From JANQUM01 sp047630355 (GTDB taxonomy: Bacteria; Bacteroidota; Bacteroidia; Cytophagales; Spirosomataceae), in contig JBLHXN010000039.1 of the NCBI GenBank assembly GCA_047630355.1, positions 1-27,930 of the forward strand: 27,930 bases of DNA, given 5' to 3'. Numbering within the stretch: the first letter of the stretch is position 1; the number at the start of each line of letters is the position of its first letter. This document shows, one piece after another, positions 8,371 to 17,541 of this stretch. The position numbers and the translations under genes are program-made. The notes beneath the pieces were generated by a model. The model was given only the letters and a program-made list of their open reading frames with translations, was not told the DNA's origin and searched no databases.

Positions 8371-10008
8371 TTAACGGAGTGTTCCAGCAGACTTGTTGTC
8401 CCAAAATACTGGAACGGTTGCGTTGTTTTTCTGAACAATTGCATTGTTACGAGTTATCACTGATAATGGATAATAGTACGACTGCACAAACGGCCCGGGA
8501 TTTGCCTCAAGGGCTGGCTGCAAGTTACGTGGCATTCCAGTTCTGCGGTACAAGTTGTAAGACTCAATACCATTACCGTGGGCGGCAAACCAATATTGAT
8601 TGGCCACAACGTTTAATTTATCTGCGTTAGAAGTTGCGGCATCGTACTCGGCGAGCGTAGCAGTTACGTAAGCCTCAACTTCGGCTGCCCAGGTAGTTCC
8701 TTTGCTTGCTTCAAATGCAGTTATTTTATTTGCCTCGGCACTTGACATGGCGAATGAACGCACATCTTCCATTGACTTACGAATGCCAGACTCTAATAAT
8801 GCACGTGCACTTCCGGCGGTTTGCAGGGTAAGGGCAGATTCAGCCAACATAAAATCAACAAACGAACGCATCATGATTGGTTGAACACCTGCACCTTGTG
8901 CACCTGCAACGAGTGCCACAATTCTACCGGCATCGTTGTCATAAAGACCGCCGGCAGGGTATAAGCCCCAAGCAGTACGACGTAAACCATCTGGTGGAAT
9001 ACCTTCGTTGCTCAAATGGTCACGACCCCAGTAGCCAACTGTGGTTGGGTAGCAGAAATAATCAGCGTTTGTGTAGTGTGCCGGACGTTGGTTTGTGATG
9101 CAACGTATTTCGTTTACACTCGTTGAATTAGTAATTGTCTGACGGTAGAAATACATTCTGATCCGTGGGTCTTTGCGGTCAAACATCGCACCCATATACT
9201 GGTTTGATTGGTAATCGCCACCACCCGTTGGTGAATACTGAGCCGCATAGCGTGGGTGACGGTTATCGGGGTTTACTTGGTTTGTACCGAACTTAAACAT
9301 GAAGTTTTGGGCGTTGGTAGCCATCAACCTATTTTCCGAAATTAAAGCATCAATCCCCGCTTTTGAGCCACTTGGGTCAATAAGTCTGCGGTTTAATAAA
9401 GCCTTTAACTTTAACGTGTTGATTGTTCTGATCCAGCTATCGGCAGAGCCGCCGAAGTAAAGGTCATTTGATAAACCCGCAGCCGAGGTTGCTGCAAAAT
9501 TTGCGGCTGCATCGTCCAAATCTTTCAATGCTGCAGTATAAACTGTTGCACCACCATCAACGGTTGGGTTGAAATTATTGGCATCCAATGCGGATGAAAG
9601 TGGAATATCACCAAAGGCATCCACTAAGTTTAGTAAGGCAGCGGCACGAATTGTGCGACCCACGCCAGCGTGAGCAAACAAGCGAGCATTTTCAGCTAAC
9701 GGAATTAGGGTTTTGACATCTGTCAAAACACCTGCGTAGGCTCTATCCCATGGCCCGTTATTTGCAGCGGGTGTTACGGCATTATCATAAATAGCCGCTC
9801 CCTGATTTAGCATTCTGGTCAAACGCATTCCTGGGTCACTCATGTCGTCGAAGTGAACACGGAAATCAGCCTGTATCCGGTTTGTCAGAAAGTTTATATC
9901 GGTACTCTGCACCGTTACTTGATTTGGGTTATCCAACAAATCAAGTTCGCATGAACTGACAATCACGGTCAGTAGGGCGAAAATAGTTAGTTTTATATTC
10001 TTTATCAT
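8371..10008 (-). CDS. SusD/RagB family nutrient-binding lipoprotein
   Basis: 545 aa from the ATG at 10008: MIKNIKLTIFALLTVIVSSC, lipobox VSSC with Cys20. The upstream ATG at 10065 would overlap the SusC gene and bury the signal peptide, so I reject it. The N-terminal DNPNQVTVQSTD, GPWDRAYAGVLTDVKTLIPLAE, then ALLNLVDAFGDIPLSSAL are the tetratricopeptide-type SusD pattern, closest to the SusD-like_2 subgroup. The C-terminal GIESYNLYRRTGMPRNLQP and the YYYPLSVITRN segment are typical end motifs. It forms the extracellular lid on the SusC barrel. The gap to the SusC gene is 28 nt. The substrate is not readable because no degradative enzyme is nearby. Confidence 0.95.
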   Translation of the reverse strand: MIKNIKLTIFALLTVIVSSCELDLLDNPNQVTVQSTDINFLTNRIQADFRVHFDDMSDPGMRLTRMLNQGAAIYDNAVTPAANNGPWDRAYAGVLTDVKTLIPLAENARLFAHAGVGRTIRAAALLNLVDAFGDIPLSSALDANNFNPTVDGGATVYTAALKDLDDAAANFAATSAAGLSNDLYFGGSADSWIRTINTLKLKALLNRRLIDPSGSKAGIDALISENRLMATNAQNFMFKFGTNQVNPDNRHPRYAAQYSPTGGGDYQSNQYMGAMFDRKDPRIRMYFYRQTITNSTSVNEIRCITNQRPAHYTNADYFCYPTTVGYWGRDHLSNEGIPPDGLRRTAWGLYPAGGLYDNDAGRIVALVAGAQGAGVQPIMMRSFVDFMLAESALTLQTAGSARALLESGIRKSMEDVRSFAMSSAEANKITAFEASKGTTWAAEVEAYVTATLAEYDAATSNADKLNVVANQYWFAAHGNGIESYNLYRRTGMPRNLQPALEANPGPFVQSYYYPLSVITRNNAIVQKNNATVPVFWDNKSAGTLR

Positions 10009-10036
10009 TTGTCTATGAATTTCTCGGTTTGAAAAA

Positions 10037-13000
10037 TTAGAAAGTAAGTTTAAGCGTACCACCAAAACGGCGAGAACTCGGACCGGTCAGGAATTCAAAA
10101 CCAAGCCCGTTACCAACTCCTAAACCTAAGTTATCGGTGTCGAAATTAAGGCCTTTCGGGAAATATGGTGCGTAGTACCAAAGGTTATTACCGCTTACCA
10201 CAAACGATACCGCTTTGAACGGAGACTTTTGAAGCATCGTTTTAGGCAATGAATAGCTCAACGAAACCTCTTGCAACCTGATGGTAGTTGCATCGAAGAT
10301 ACGACCTTCGTCCCCGAAGAAGAAAAGGTTGTTAAAGTTAACGTCAGATGCCGTAACCTGAGTATCGTTTGGCTGACCGTCTGCTTTTACGCCCGGGAAA
10401 ATGAGGGTTTGGGCACGATCGAAGCCGCTTTCAAGACCAGTATCTTCGGTTACGCCACGACCCAACAACGCACCCGCAGTTGACGAATACATTGCCCCAC
10501 CGTGACGGTAGGAAAGCATTACGTTTAACGAGAAACCTTTGTAGCTGAATTCGTTGATTAAGCTCGAAGTAAACGCTGGGTTCGGGTCTCCAAGTTCGAT
10601 TGGTGTTGGGGTAGTTATTAAATTCCCGCCGCCATCTATTAGTAACTGTCCTTGGTCATTACGGCGGTAGCCCGTTCCTTTGATCATGTTGAATGGTCTG
10701 CCGACAATGGCGTAGTTACCCAAAGCACCACCAAAACCAGTGATTTGTACTTCGGTCAACGAACCACCCAAGTCAATCACTGTTGGCACTATACGAGAGT
10801 AAATCAAGTTGGCATTCCAGTTGAACTGGCCTTTGGTCAATACATCACCGCCTAAGCTAAGTTCGATACCTTCGTTTCTGATTTGACCGATGTTAATCGT
10901 TGTCGAAGTAAAGCCTGTGGATGCATCAAGCGGGGCGTTAGTGATAAGGTTTCTTGTGTTTCTTCTGAAAACCGTGAAATCAAGGTTGATACGGTTATTT
11001 AGGAATTTTCCCTCTAAACCTGCTTCGTACTCTTCGTGCTGCTCAGGGCGTAAGTTCGGGTTGCCTAAGAAGTTGTCAACCGATTGCGTGGTAACCACGC
11101 CTCCAGCCGGAGTTAACCAGCCACGAGCTGATTGGTTCAAGATATTTCTTGTGCGGTATGGATCAGGAAAGCCAGCAGATGTACCGTAGCCCGCCCGTAA
11201 TTTTATATAATTGATAACGTTTGACTGCAAGCCTTCAAACGCCTGCGTTGGAATAAATGCTACACTACCCGATGGGTAGAATATTCTGCGATTTTCCGGC
11301 TCTACCGTTGAAGTCCAGTCATTTCTTCCCTGAAAGTTCAAAAATAGCATATTTTTAAAGTCAGCAGTTAAATCACCGAAAATACCCATCCGGGTTTGCT
11401 CTTCAGTAGAATTTCCAGCAACGTTATCAATGAAGTTACCGTGACGGAATAAGCCCCGAGCGAGCATATTTTGGCTTGTTACTACGTCACGACGCGTACG
11501 GTCATTACGCATGTTTGCTCCTACACGACCCGAAAGGGTGATGTCATCGTTTACGGGTTGGCTGTAAAGAATGTTCAGGTTATGATCCCAAATAGTATTG
11601 GCAATACTTAACGTACTGTAAAAGCCGTTCACGAGGGCAGTACCGCCTTTATTAAGCATAAACTCTTGCTGCTCGTTGTAAGTGTCAAGCCCCACGCGGT
11701 AGCTCATTTTCAAGCGGTCAGTAACGTCATAATTAAACGCCGTTGAGTTTGTGATACGATTTACAACACCCGTAGTTTTGTAGTTATCTAATATCCAGTT
11801 TGGGTTAGGAATATCGTTACCGCTACGGAAGTAAACACTGCCTCCATCAATTGGGTTTGAAGACGGCCAGCCTATCAAGTCAACCTGACGTGGGGTGTAC
11901 ATTACGTTAGCAAGTACCGAAGGGAAGTCGTTGGCGTTGTTTCCTTGTCCTGAGCTCAATGGCGGAGAGAATTGATCAGTATTAGCGAAAAGCAACGAGT
12001 TTATTACTGATAACTTTTTCGTTATTTGTCCGTTTACGCCCACTCCTAAGTTCAAGCGTTTCAAGCCGTTATTGGCAATATAACCCTGCTCGTCGGTGTA
12101 ACCACCTGAAATGTTATAACTAACCTTATCCGTTCCGCCCGAAATGTTGATAGACGAGTTAGAGATTATTCCCTGACGGAAGAAATCGCTCACGTTATTT
12201 GGGAAAAATTTCATTTCGTATGGCGTCTGCGACGTTACATAATCTGCAAACGCTGCTCTTGTTGCCGTGTTTGAGAAAAACGCATACGGGTGGGTTGTTA
12301 AACCTCTGTTGGTATTTTGCGAAGGGTAGTTGTTTGCTTCTGCTAACGAGGGACCCCAGTTAGAAAAGAAATAACCCAAGTTTCCCTGAAAACCACCCAC
12401 GTAGGAGTTTTGGTAGCGGGGTAAGTTGGCGTTATTGGTAAATACAGATTGCGTAACGCTGATTTCTGATTTGCGGGCTTTTTGGCTGCCGTTTTTGGTT
12501 GTTACCAAAATTACACCGTTACGTCCTTGGTCGCCGTAAGTTACCGTTGCAGCAAGTCCTTTCAATACAGTTATGTTTTCAATCGTGTTCGGATCAATAT
12601 CCAAGAAACGACTTGATGACGTTTGACCACCACTTGTAAAACCACCTCTCGTGTTAGTTGCCGAGTTGAACGGAATACCATCTACTACAAAAAGTGGTTG
12701 AACTGAACCCGTAATAGAAGAAAAGCCACGGATGTTGATGTTCGTACCCGTTCCTGATACGCCTGAAGTAGAAGTGATGTTTACTCCGGCAATCTTACCT
12801 TGAAGTACCCGACCTACATCTCCTTGAGCACGGTCAGCAATTGCTTTTTGGTCAACTGTTGAAACTGCGTAACCCAAAGCTCTTTTCTCACGCACGATAC
12901 CCTGAGCGGTAACTACCACTTCTGATAAAACCTGTGCATCGTCTTTTAACTGGACATTGATTTTGGTCTTGTTCCCAATGTTTAATTCCTGAGCAATCAT

Positions 13001-13222
13001 TCCCACAAAACTGAACACAAGTGTTGAGTTTGCTGGAGCCTCAATTGCGTAGTCGCCATCGGCGTTGGATTGCACTCCTTGCGTAGTGCCTTTAATAAGT
13101 ACGGATACCCCCGGTAATGCCGAACCATCGTTTGCTGTTACTTTTCCGATTACCTTATTTTGAGCAAAAAGGCTTAAGGTAGAGAGTGATAACAGTACGA
13201 TTAAGAATAGTGATTTTCTCAT
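10037..13222 (-). CDS. SusC/RagA family TonB-linked outer-membrane transporter
   Basis: 1061 aa. Signal peptide 1-21 (ending SLFAQ); CarboxypepD-regulatory domain ~22-95 (KVIGKVTANDGSALPGVSVLIKGT); TonB box around EVVVTAQG (101-108); plug ~110-235 with QGKIAGVNITSTSG, NINIRGFSSI, PLFVVDGIPFN and GRNGVILVTTKNG; then the barrel, with LRPEQHEEYEAGLEGKFLNNRINLDFTVFRRNT, ending RRFGGTLKLTF with terminal Phe. It energises uptake through TonB-ExbBD and pairs with the SusD lipoprotein encoded next. No FecI-type sigma factor, FecR anti-sigma factor or hybrid two-component regulator is adjacent. An AT-rich gap of over 600 nt upstream presumably holds its promoter. Confidence 0.97.
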   Translation of the reverse strand: MRKSLFLIVLLSLSTLSLFAQNKVIGKVTANDGSALPGVSVLIKGTTQGVQSNADGDYAIEAPANSTLVFSFVGMIAQELNIGNKTKINVQLKDDAQVLSEVVVTAQGIVREKRALGYAVSTVDQKAIADRAQGDVGRVLQGKIAGVNITSTSGVSGTGTNINIRGFSSITGSVQPLFVVDGIPFNSATNTRGGFTSGGQTSSSRFLDIDPNTIENITVLKGLAATVTYGDQGRNGVILVTTKNGSQKARKSEISVTQSVFTNNANLPRYQNSYVGGFQGNLGYFFSNWGPSLAEANNYPSQNTNRGLTTHPYAFFSNTATRAAFADYVTSQTPYEMKFFPNNVSDFFRQGIISNSSINISGGTDKVSYNISGGYTDEQGYIANNGLKRLNLGVGVNGQITKKLSVINSLLFANTDQFSPPLSSGQGNNANDFPSVLANVMYTPRQVDLIGWPSSNPIDGGSVYFRSGNDIPNPNWILDNYKTTGVVNRITNSTAFNYDVTDRLKMSYRVGLDTYNEQQEFMLNKGGTALVNGFYSTLSIANTIWDHNLNILYSQPVNDDITLSGRVGANMRNDRTRRDVVTSQNMLARGLFRHGNFIDNVAGNSTEEQTRMGIFGDLTADFKNMLFLNFQGRNDWTSTVEPENRRIFYPSGSVAFIPTQAFEGLQSNVINYIKLRAGYGTSAGFPDPYRTRNILNQSARGWLTPAGGVVTTQSVDNFLGNPNLRPEQHEEYEAGLEGKFLNNRINLDFTVFRRNTRNLITNAPLDASTGFTSTTINIGQIRNEGIELSLGGDVLTKGQFNWNANLIYSRIVPTVIDLGGSLTEVQITGFGGALGNYAIVGRPFNMIKGTGYRRNDQGQLLIDGGGNLITTPTPIELGDPNPAFTSSLINEFSYKGFSLNVMLSYRHGGAMYSSTAGALLGRGVTEDTGLESGFDRAQTLIFPGVKADGQPNDTQVTASDVNFNNLFFFGDEGRIFDATTIRLQEVSLSYSLPKTMLQKSPFKAVSFVVSGNNLWYYAPYFPKGLNFDTDNLGLGVGNGLGFEFLTGPSSRRFGGTLKLTF

Positions 13223-13760
13223 GCGTTTTGTTTAAGGTTTATCAGTGTTAGAGACTGCAAATGTTGCATTTTTTTTAAATTATAAATCAACATTAAAGCG
13301 AATTATTTTTTATCATAATCTATTTATGTAATCTATAATTTTGTAATATTGAATATATGCAATATATTATTCTTACGTATAGGTAGCGGGAAGAGCAGAT
13401 TTAGATTTTTTTCGAACTAAAATGCCCAAAAACTTACATTTCTCAGGATTGAGGTATTTGAATATTTTCACCAGATTTTGTGCCGGACTATCCCATCCAT
13501 TATTGAACTAAGATGTACGTTCATTTTTCGGAGAGGAAAATGGCTACTTTTTCGACGAAAATCGTATTCTATAGATCTTGAATTATTTATATATTTCAAG
13601 TAAAAATTAAATAATTTCTATGTTTAGCAGAATGAAGAGAGGCTAGGTATGGAACTTCAGGGGACCAATGTGAGTAGTAGATTCTCTGCAAAGCTCCTGA
13701 CTTCGTGGGTGTGCCTCTGGTTTGCTGATTGAGGCCTCGTTTTAGGTAAATTAGTCGGTC
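13223..13760. other. Long AT-rich intergenic region upstream of the SusC gene
   Basis: No convincing reading frame. Close to the SusC start the minus strand has AACATTTG at about 13259-13266, one mismatch from the TAnnTTTG element, which is weak. Further up, AATATAT-gca-ATATATT (about 13353-13369) is a small inverted repeat that could be an operator. The stretch 13560-13740 has no recognised feature; the hairpin at its end could also terminate a plus-strand transcript. Confidence 0.4.
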
Positions 13761-13804
13761 AAAAAAAACGCCGCTGCTCAGTCGTGAAGACCAAACAGCG
13801 GCGT
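13761..13804 (-). terminator. Terminator of the baeRF gene, possibly bidirectional
   Basis: ACGCCGCTG (13768-13776) pairs perfectly with CAGCGGCGT (13796-13804). On the minus strand the stem is followed by eight T, a standard terminator for the gene ending at 13849. On the plus strand only TTTT follows after two bases, so bidirectional use is possible. Confidence 0.85.
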
Positions 13805-13817
13805 AGTTTTAATAAGG

Positions 13818-13841
13818 TTGATCCAGCAAGTGCCGGATCAA
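13818..13841. other. Hairpin just after the baeRF stop codon
   Basis: TTGATCC (13818-13824) pairs with GGATCAA (13835-13841) around a 10-nt loop that itself contains GCA/TGC. It lies between the stop codon and the main terminator, so it may assist termination or protect the mRNA 3' end. Confidence 0.4.
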
Positions 13842-13848
13842 AAAGGGT

Positions 13849-14922
13849 TTAGTAACGAGTGATTGCCCCGAAACCGTGGAAGTCTGTTAAATCTCCCTTG
13901 GGTAAGAATACGGTGCTACCACCAAAATTCATGTTCATTTCTATTAACTCGTCATAAATATCGTCCACAACTTCTTTTCGGTTGCGTTCGTCGTGAGTGA
14001 TTAACGTAATAGCGTCGTCTGCCATTATACCGGGTTGGAATACGCCTTCCTCAATAAATAAGGTTTGTACCCTTCCTTCAAGTAATGCTCTCCGAATATC
14101 GTTTACATCGCTCAGGAAATTCCCTTCGCCCACTGCTTTTTCCAAATCTGCTTTTCGGGCGTTATTTTGCTTGGTGTTGTAATATTTTACAACTTTCCAC
14201 GCCTCCGCAACGATGTGATGAGCTTTCTCGTCCAACCTGTTTTTATTCAGGTACGTATCAAAAATACTTTGCTTCTGATCTGCTACTTTGAGGTACTCGT
14301 GGTAATTGCTTTCGTCGGTACAAATCAGAACGGGTAACGGATTCTGTTTTCTAACTTCGTTCACCTTTTTGTCAACCCGGTTAAAAAACTCCGCAAGCAG
14401 GTTTCTTTGTCTCTTAGCGTTGGCGGCTTCAGCTTTATCCGTTGCATAAAGTGCAGTATTTTCAATCGGGAACGAGTCGCTCACTTCGCTAACAACTTTA
14501 TCATTGAATGCTTCAATCAACCTTGACTTCTGCTGACTAATTAGCAAAACGTAATAACTTGTTTCGTGATGCAATGCCCGTACCAACTCACGGGTAGCGA
14601 ACGTACGATCAATAACTACGCGATTTTCTACCAAAATGGGAAGTCGGCTGTATCTTGCAGTATCTTCGCTCACAAATAAAATCAAGCTCTCCAGGTTGTA
14701 ATTGTGGTTGATTTCTGCTTCCAAATCACGCAAACTCTTTATTAGTTGTTGAGCTTTTTGTTTTTCTTCTTTGGCATTGAGACGTTCTTCAGCTTCTTTT
14801 ATCAAGTTTTTCAGCGTCAGAGAGTCTTTCTTATTATCGGTGCTCGTTCGGTGCGTGTTCAGGATAATGGTTACACAATTTTCCGAAACGGTATCTTTCA
14901 ATTCTTTTAATGTAATATCCAT
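13849..14922 (-). CDS. baeRF-type (bacterial eRF1-like) ribosome-associated protein
   Basis: 357 aa, soluble, with no signal peptide. The N-terminal MDITLKELKDTVSENCVTIILNTHRTS with a helical region, the middle HHETSYYVLLISQQKSRLIEAF strand pattern, and the C-terminal NDIRRALLEGRVQTLFIEEG followed by DDAITLITHDERNRKEVVDDIYDELIEMN and GSTVFLPKGDLTDFHGFGAITRY match the bacterial archaeo-eukaryotic release-factor-like family as I know it. Members are proposed to act in ribosome hibernation, stalling or rescue. The VQTLFIEEG and terminal GFGAITRY segments resemble the L7Ae-like C-terminal domain of eRF1. No GGQ tripeptide is visible, so peptide release by the eRF1 mechanism is not supported. It has its own terminator; the SDR gene lies 95 nt upstream on the same strand. 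Confidence 0.75.
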   Translation of the reverse strand: MDITLKELKDTVSENCVTIILNTHRTSTDNKKDSLTLKNLIKEAEERLNAKEEKQKAQQLIKSLRDLEAEINHNYNLESLILFVSEDTARYSRLPILVENRVVIDRTFATRELVRALHHETSYYVLLISQQKSRLIEAFNDKVVSEVSDSFPIENTALYATDKAEAANAKRQRNLLAEFFNRVDKKVNEVRKQNPLPVLICTDESNYHEYLKVADQKQSIFDTYLNKNRLDEKAHHIVAEAWKVVKYYNTKQNNARKADLEKAVGEGNFLSDVNDIRRALLEGRVQTLFIEEGVFQPGIMADDAITLITHDERNRKEVVDDIYDELIEMNMNFGGSTVFLPKGDLTDFHGFGAITRY

Positions 14923-15017
14923 AATTCTAATTTTGTTGCGATTATATAGTAAGAGTTTGCAATAGGTACCAAACGTCTTACGGTAATATTAATTCTTGCT
15001 ACAAGATTAGTTCTCCA

Positions 15018-15644
15018 TTAGATATTTTTGACAGCCGCGTCGATTTGCGTGTCGCCCGATAGAATTTCAAAACTTGTATCGCGTCCAATATCATTTGACA
15101 AAGAAGCCACCAATGCCTTGGCTACGTCGTCCCGACTGATAGAGCCAGAATTTCCTAAACTGCTTGCCGCGTTGATTTTTCCCGTTCCTGCGTCATTCGT
15201 TAAAGCACCGGGACGTACGATTGAATAGGGCAATAAACTTGCTCTTAAATACTCATCGGCGTTATGCTTTGCCTGCAAGTAATCTTTAAGCTCACTCGCA
15301 TTTTCGGGGTTATCTGCTCCCATTGAACTAAGCATTACAAATTTGCTGATGTTGGCTCTTTTTCCGGCATCCACCATTTTTTTTGCTCCTTCCTGATCTA
15401 CTGCGTGCAGCTTTTTTCCACCTGACCCGGCGGCGAAAATTACTTTATGAACGTTATCTGCAATATGGTCGATATTTTCTTCTAAATCTCCGACCCGGGT
15501 TTCTACGCCTAAATCTGCAAACTGAGCTTTTTGCCCTACGTTTCTGATCATCGCAATTGGTTGATAGTCGTCTGAGTTTCTTAAAAGGTTTACTATCTTT
15601 TTTCCGGTGGTGCCGGTTGCTCCGGCTACTAGTACTTTTTCCAT
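15018..15644 (-). CDS. SDR / NmrA-like NAD(P)-binding protein
   Basis: 208 aa. The N-terminal Rossmann fold has the glycine motif GATGTTG at 8-14; a strand pattern including VIFAAGSGG (68-76) and KFVMLSSMGA (101-110) follows; the YxxxK pair is Y122/K126 (YLQAK), followed by YSIVRPGALTN (140-150). This is the atypical (extended-like, NAD(P)H-binding) SDR group that includes YtfG/NmrA-like quinone reductases and redox sensors. The substrate is unknown. Whether it shares a transcript with the downstream baeRF gene is open. Confidence 0.88.
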   Translation of the reverse strand: MEKVLVAGATGTTGKKIVNLLRNSDDYQPIAMIRNVGQKAQFADLGVETRVGDLEENIDHIADNVHKVIFAAGSGGKKLHAVDQEGAKKMVDAGKRANISKFVMLSSMGADNPENASELKDYLQAKHNADEYLRASLLPYSIVRPGALTNDAGTGKINAASSLGNSGSISRDDVAKALVASLSNDIGRDTSFEILSGDTQIDAAVKNI

Positions 15645-15806
15645 TTTGTTATTTTATATGAGTGTTGAATTTACGTAGCAGCTTATTTTGTATGTGCCGC
15701 TTTAAAAAGGCTTTGTCAGTGCTTGATAATACCGAGCAGATTTTCTCCTGATTTGTAAATTGTTATTTATACAGTTCATTCCTAAAATAACTGTTCCGCT
15801 GATAGA

Positions 15807-15854
15807 CAAAAAAGCTACGTCAATCTCAGAAGCAATTCTGAAACGGACGTAGCT
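15807..15854 (-). terminator. Terminator of the CotH-family pseudogene
   Basis: AGCTACGTC (15813-15821) pairs with GACGTAGCT (15846-15854). An inner hairpin TCAGAA-GCAA-TTCTGA (15826-15841) with a GNRA-type tetraloop sits within. On the minus strand the outer stem is followed by TTTTT. It lies 23 nt after the ancestral stop codon, so the terminator has outlived the gene's reading frame. Confidence 0.8.
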
Positions 15855-15876
15855 AAGCTTTCTTTTTCGGTATGTA

Positions 15877-17297
15877 TTATTTCAGGTAGTTGTCAACCGC
15901 AGCTGCTCTGCTGACTGCGTGACTTTCTAACGTATTTATCGCCGACGCAAACTCGGATGAACTTCTTAAAAAGGTGTAGCCTTGCTTTTCTGTGGTGGCG
16001 TAAGGCTCTATCAATACGGCTAGTGTATAAAGCCTGTATGGATGTTGGGTTAAACGCCCCGCTAACGGTCTCTTTTAGATAAGTATCGTATTGGGATTTG
16101 TAAACGGCATCTTGATACATGTACCTGATAATCGACCATTGACTGGCGTTCAGACCCGAAAAGTTCAGATTGAGCGATCCGCTTTGTTTGCCCGTTTGCA
16201 AAGCCTCATTATTATCCCACGGAATCCAAGTCAGTAAGCCATTTGCTGGATTGTTGTACAAGAAATAGTTGTGGGTCATGCGTCCGTAGGTATCCCAGTT
16301 CTGAATGGTTGTATTGATGGCTAAGTACTTCAGAAAGGTCTTCGTGTCTAACGTCGCATCTAATTTGGACCGCCAGGCGGCAGCATCCGTGGTGCGGGTG
16401 GCATCGTTAATTATGGTATAAAGTTGCTGCATGTCAGACCAATCTGCGTCGTCTTCGTTGGTCTTTTTTTCTAATTATGAGGTGTCAAAACTTCCATTAG
16501 CAAAACTGGCGGCGTCACCATCGGGCTTGTATAAGTTTCCTTTACCACTTTGAAATTGCGTATCAATTACGGTGTCGTCCACTTCTTCTGTAAGGGTGTA
16601 TAAGCCAAAGTAAACGGGACCATCGCCGTAATCAACATATACGGTATAAAATGCAGTGTGAGAGCCTGCTAAGCCGGAATTTCGGAAAATATCGCCCGTT
16701 ACTTTCTCCCTCAAAAATGATTTGTCATCGAAATTATTTTTAAGACTCAACTTTTGAAACCATTAAAACGCTGATTGTTAATCTGCGGATACTCGTCTTC
16801 AAATTCGTCAAAATCCAGTTTGAACGAAAGCTTCAAATTACCACTTCCCCAGGTTGATTGAAGGCTTGAATTGCCTTTAAAACGAATGCCAACCCGGTAC
16901 CATTTCTTATTATTGTAAGTTACATCGGCGGGTACGAAGATTGGGTTTTCGTCATCTGTTAAGCCGTCACCGCCCGGTCTGCCAGTTGAAGTACCAAATG
17001 CCCCGTATTTATCGGTTATGTCATTCAGCATACTTTGCCAGCGGTTTTTGCTGACCACTAAATCAAGGCGTTGAACTTTAGTATCGTCAAAAACAAGACT
17101 GAAATTTGCATCGCCTTTTTACTGTGCGTTTCAGATGTCCAGTCGGTAATTACAAAACTATTATCGTCGTAAGTTTCTTCGCTTACGGTGGTATCTCCAG
17201 TTGGATCTACGAGAGCATTCTGATTATCACAAGACAAAAAAGTAATGCCCGCTAAGGCGAATGTAGTCAGGAAACTTGCTACTTTTATTTGATTCAT
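15877..17297 (-). pseudogene. CotH-family (spore-coat kinase-like) lipoprotein, broken
   Basis: Fragments in order from 17297 down: a lipoprotein signal (MNQIKVASF to FLSC); then KNRWQSMLND and FKGNSSLQSTW with SFKLDFDEF; then SLKNNFDDKSFLREK with YFGLYTLTEEVDD; then NYFLYNNPANGLLTWIPWDNN; and a C-terminal IEPYATTEKQGYTFLRSSSE to DNYLK ending at TAA 15877-15879. These are CotH motifs (GNSS...K..F.LDF, and the W.PWDN metal-binding segment). Lesions: an indel in an A-run (17116-17120), an indel in an A-run (16752-16755), an in-frame TAA (16475-16477) and an indel near 16020-16028. The mixture of indels and a nonsense codon argues for true decay rather than one sequencing error. The intact family member would be a secreted or surface protein of uncertain substrate. 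Confidence 0.85.
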
Positions 17298-17447
17298 ATG
17301 TAAAAATGGTGTTTAGAATTAACCGGAGCTTTTCAACAGATAAACCCCTAACCATTTAGATGTGACGCAGTAAAATTACTCGCGGGTGAAGTAAGATTTT
17401 TTCTCGGCTTCGTGTTCAATCAAGTTGTTTTCCACTTATCAATAATA

Positions 17448-17480
17448 TTTATGCTAATGAAAGTTATACGCTTAACTTTG
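17448..17480 (+). promoter_or_regulatory. Promoter of the M16 peptidase gene
   Basis: TAACTTTG (17473-17480) matches the -7 element TAnnTTTG exactly. TTTA (17448-17451) is 21 nt upstream, three of four bases of the -33 element. This leaves a 5' UTR of about 55 nt that also contains ATAAC/GTTAT inverted repeats (17486-17490 and 17501-17505). Confidence 0.6.
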
Positions 17481-17541
17481 AGCATATAACTAAAATATAC
17501 GTTATGTTTATAAGAATTATTCACAACTCAAAATATAACTT

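Noticed and set aside
8345..8404. Upstream ATG that would lengthen the small lipoprotein by 20 residues
   Set aside because: It would overlap the SusD gene and place the lipobox signal internally; the ATG at 8344 gives a proper signal peptide.
10009..10065. Upstream ATG that would lengthen the SusD protein by 19 residues
   Set aside because: It overlaps the SusC gene end and buries the lipoprotein signal.
13649..13732. Short ATG frame of 27 codons in the gap before the baeRF terminator
   Set aside because: Too short, no ribosome-binding context and no recognisable sequence.
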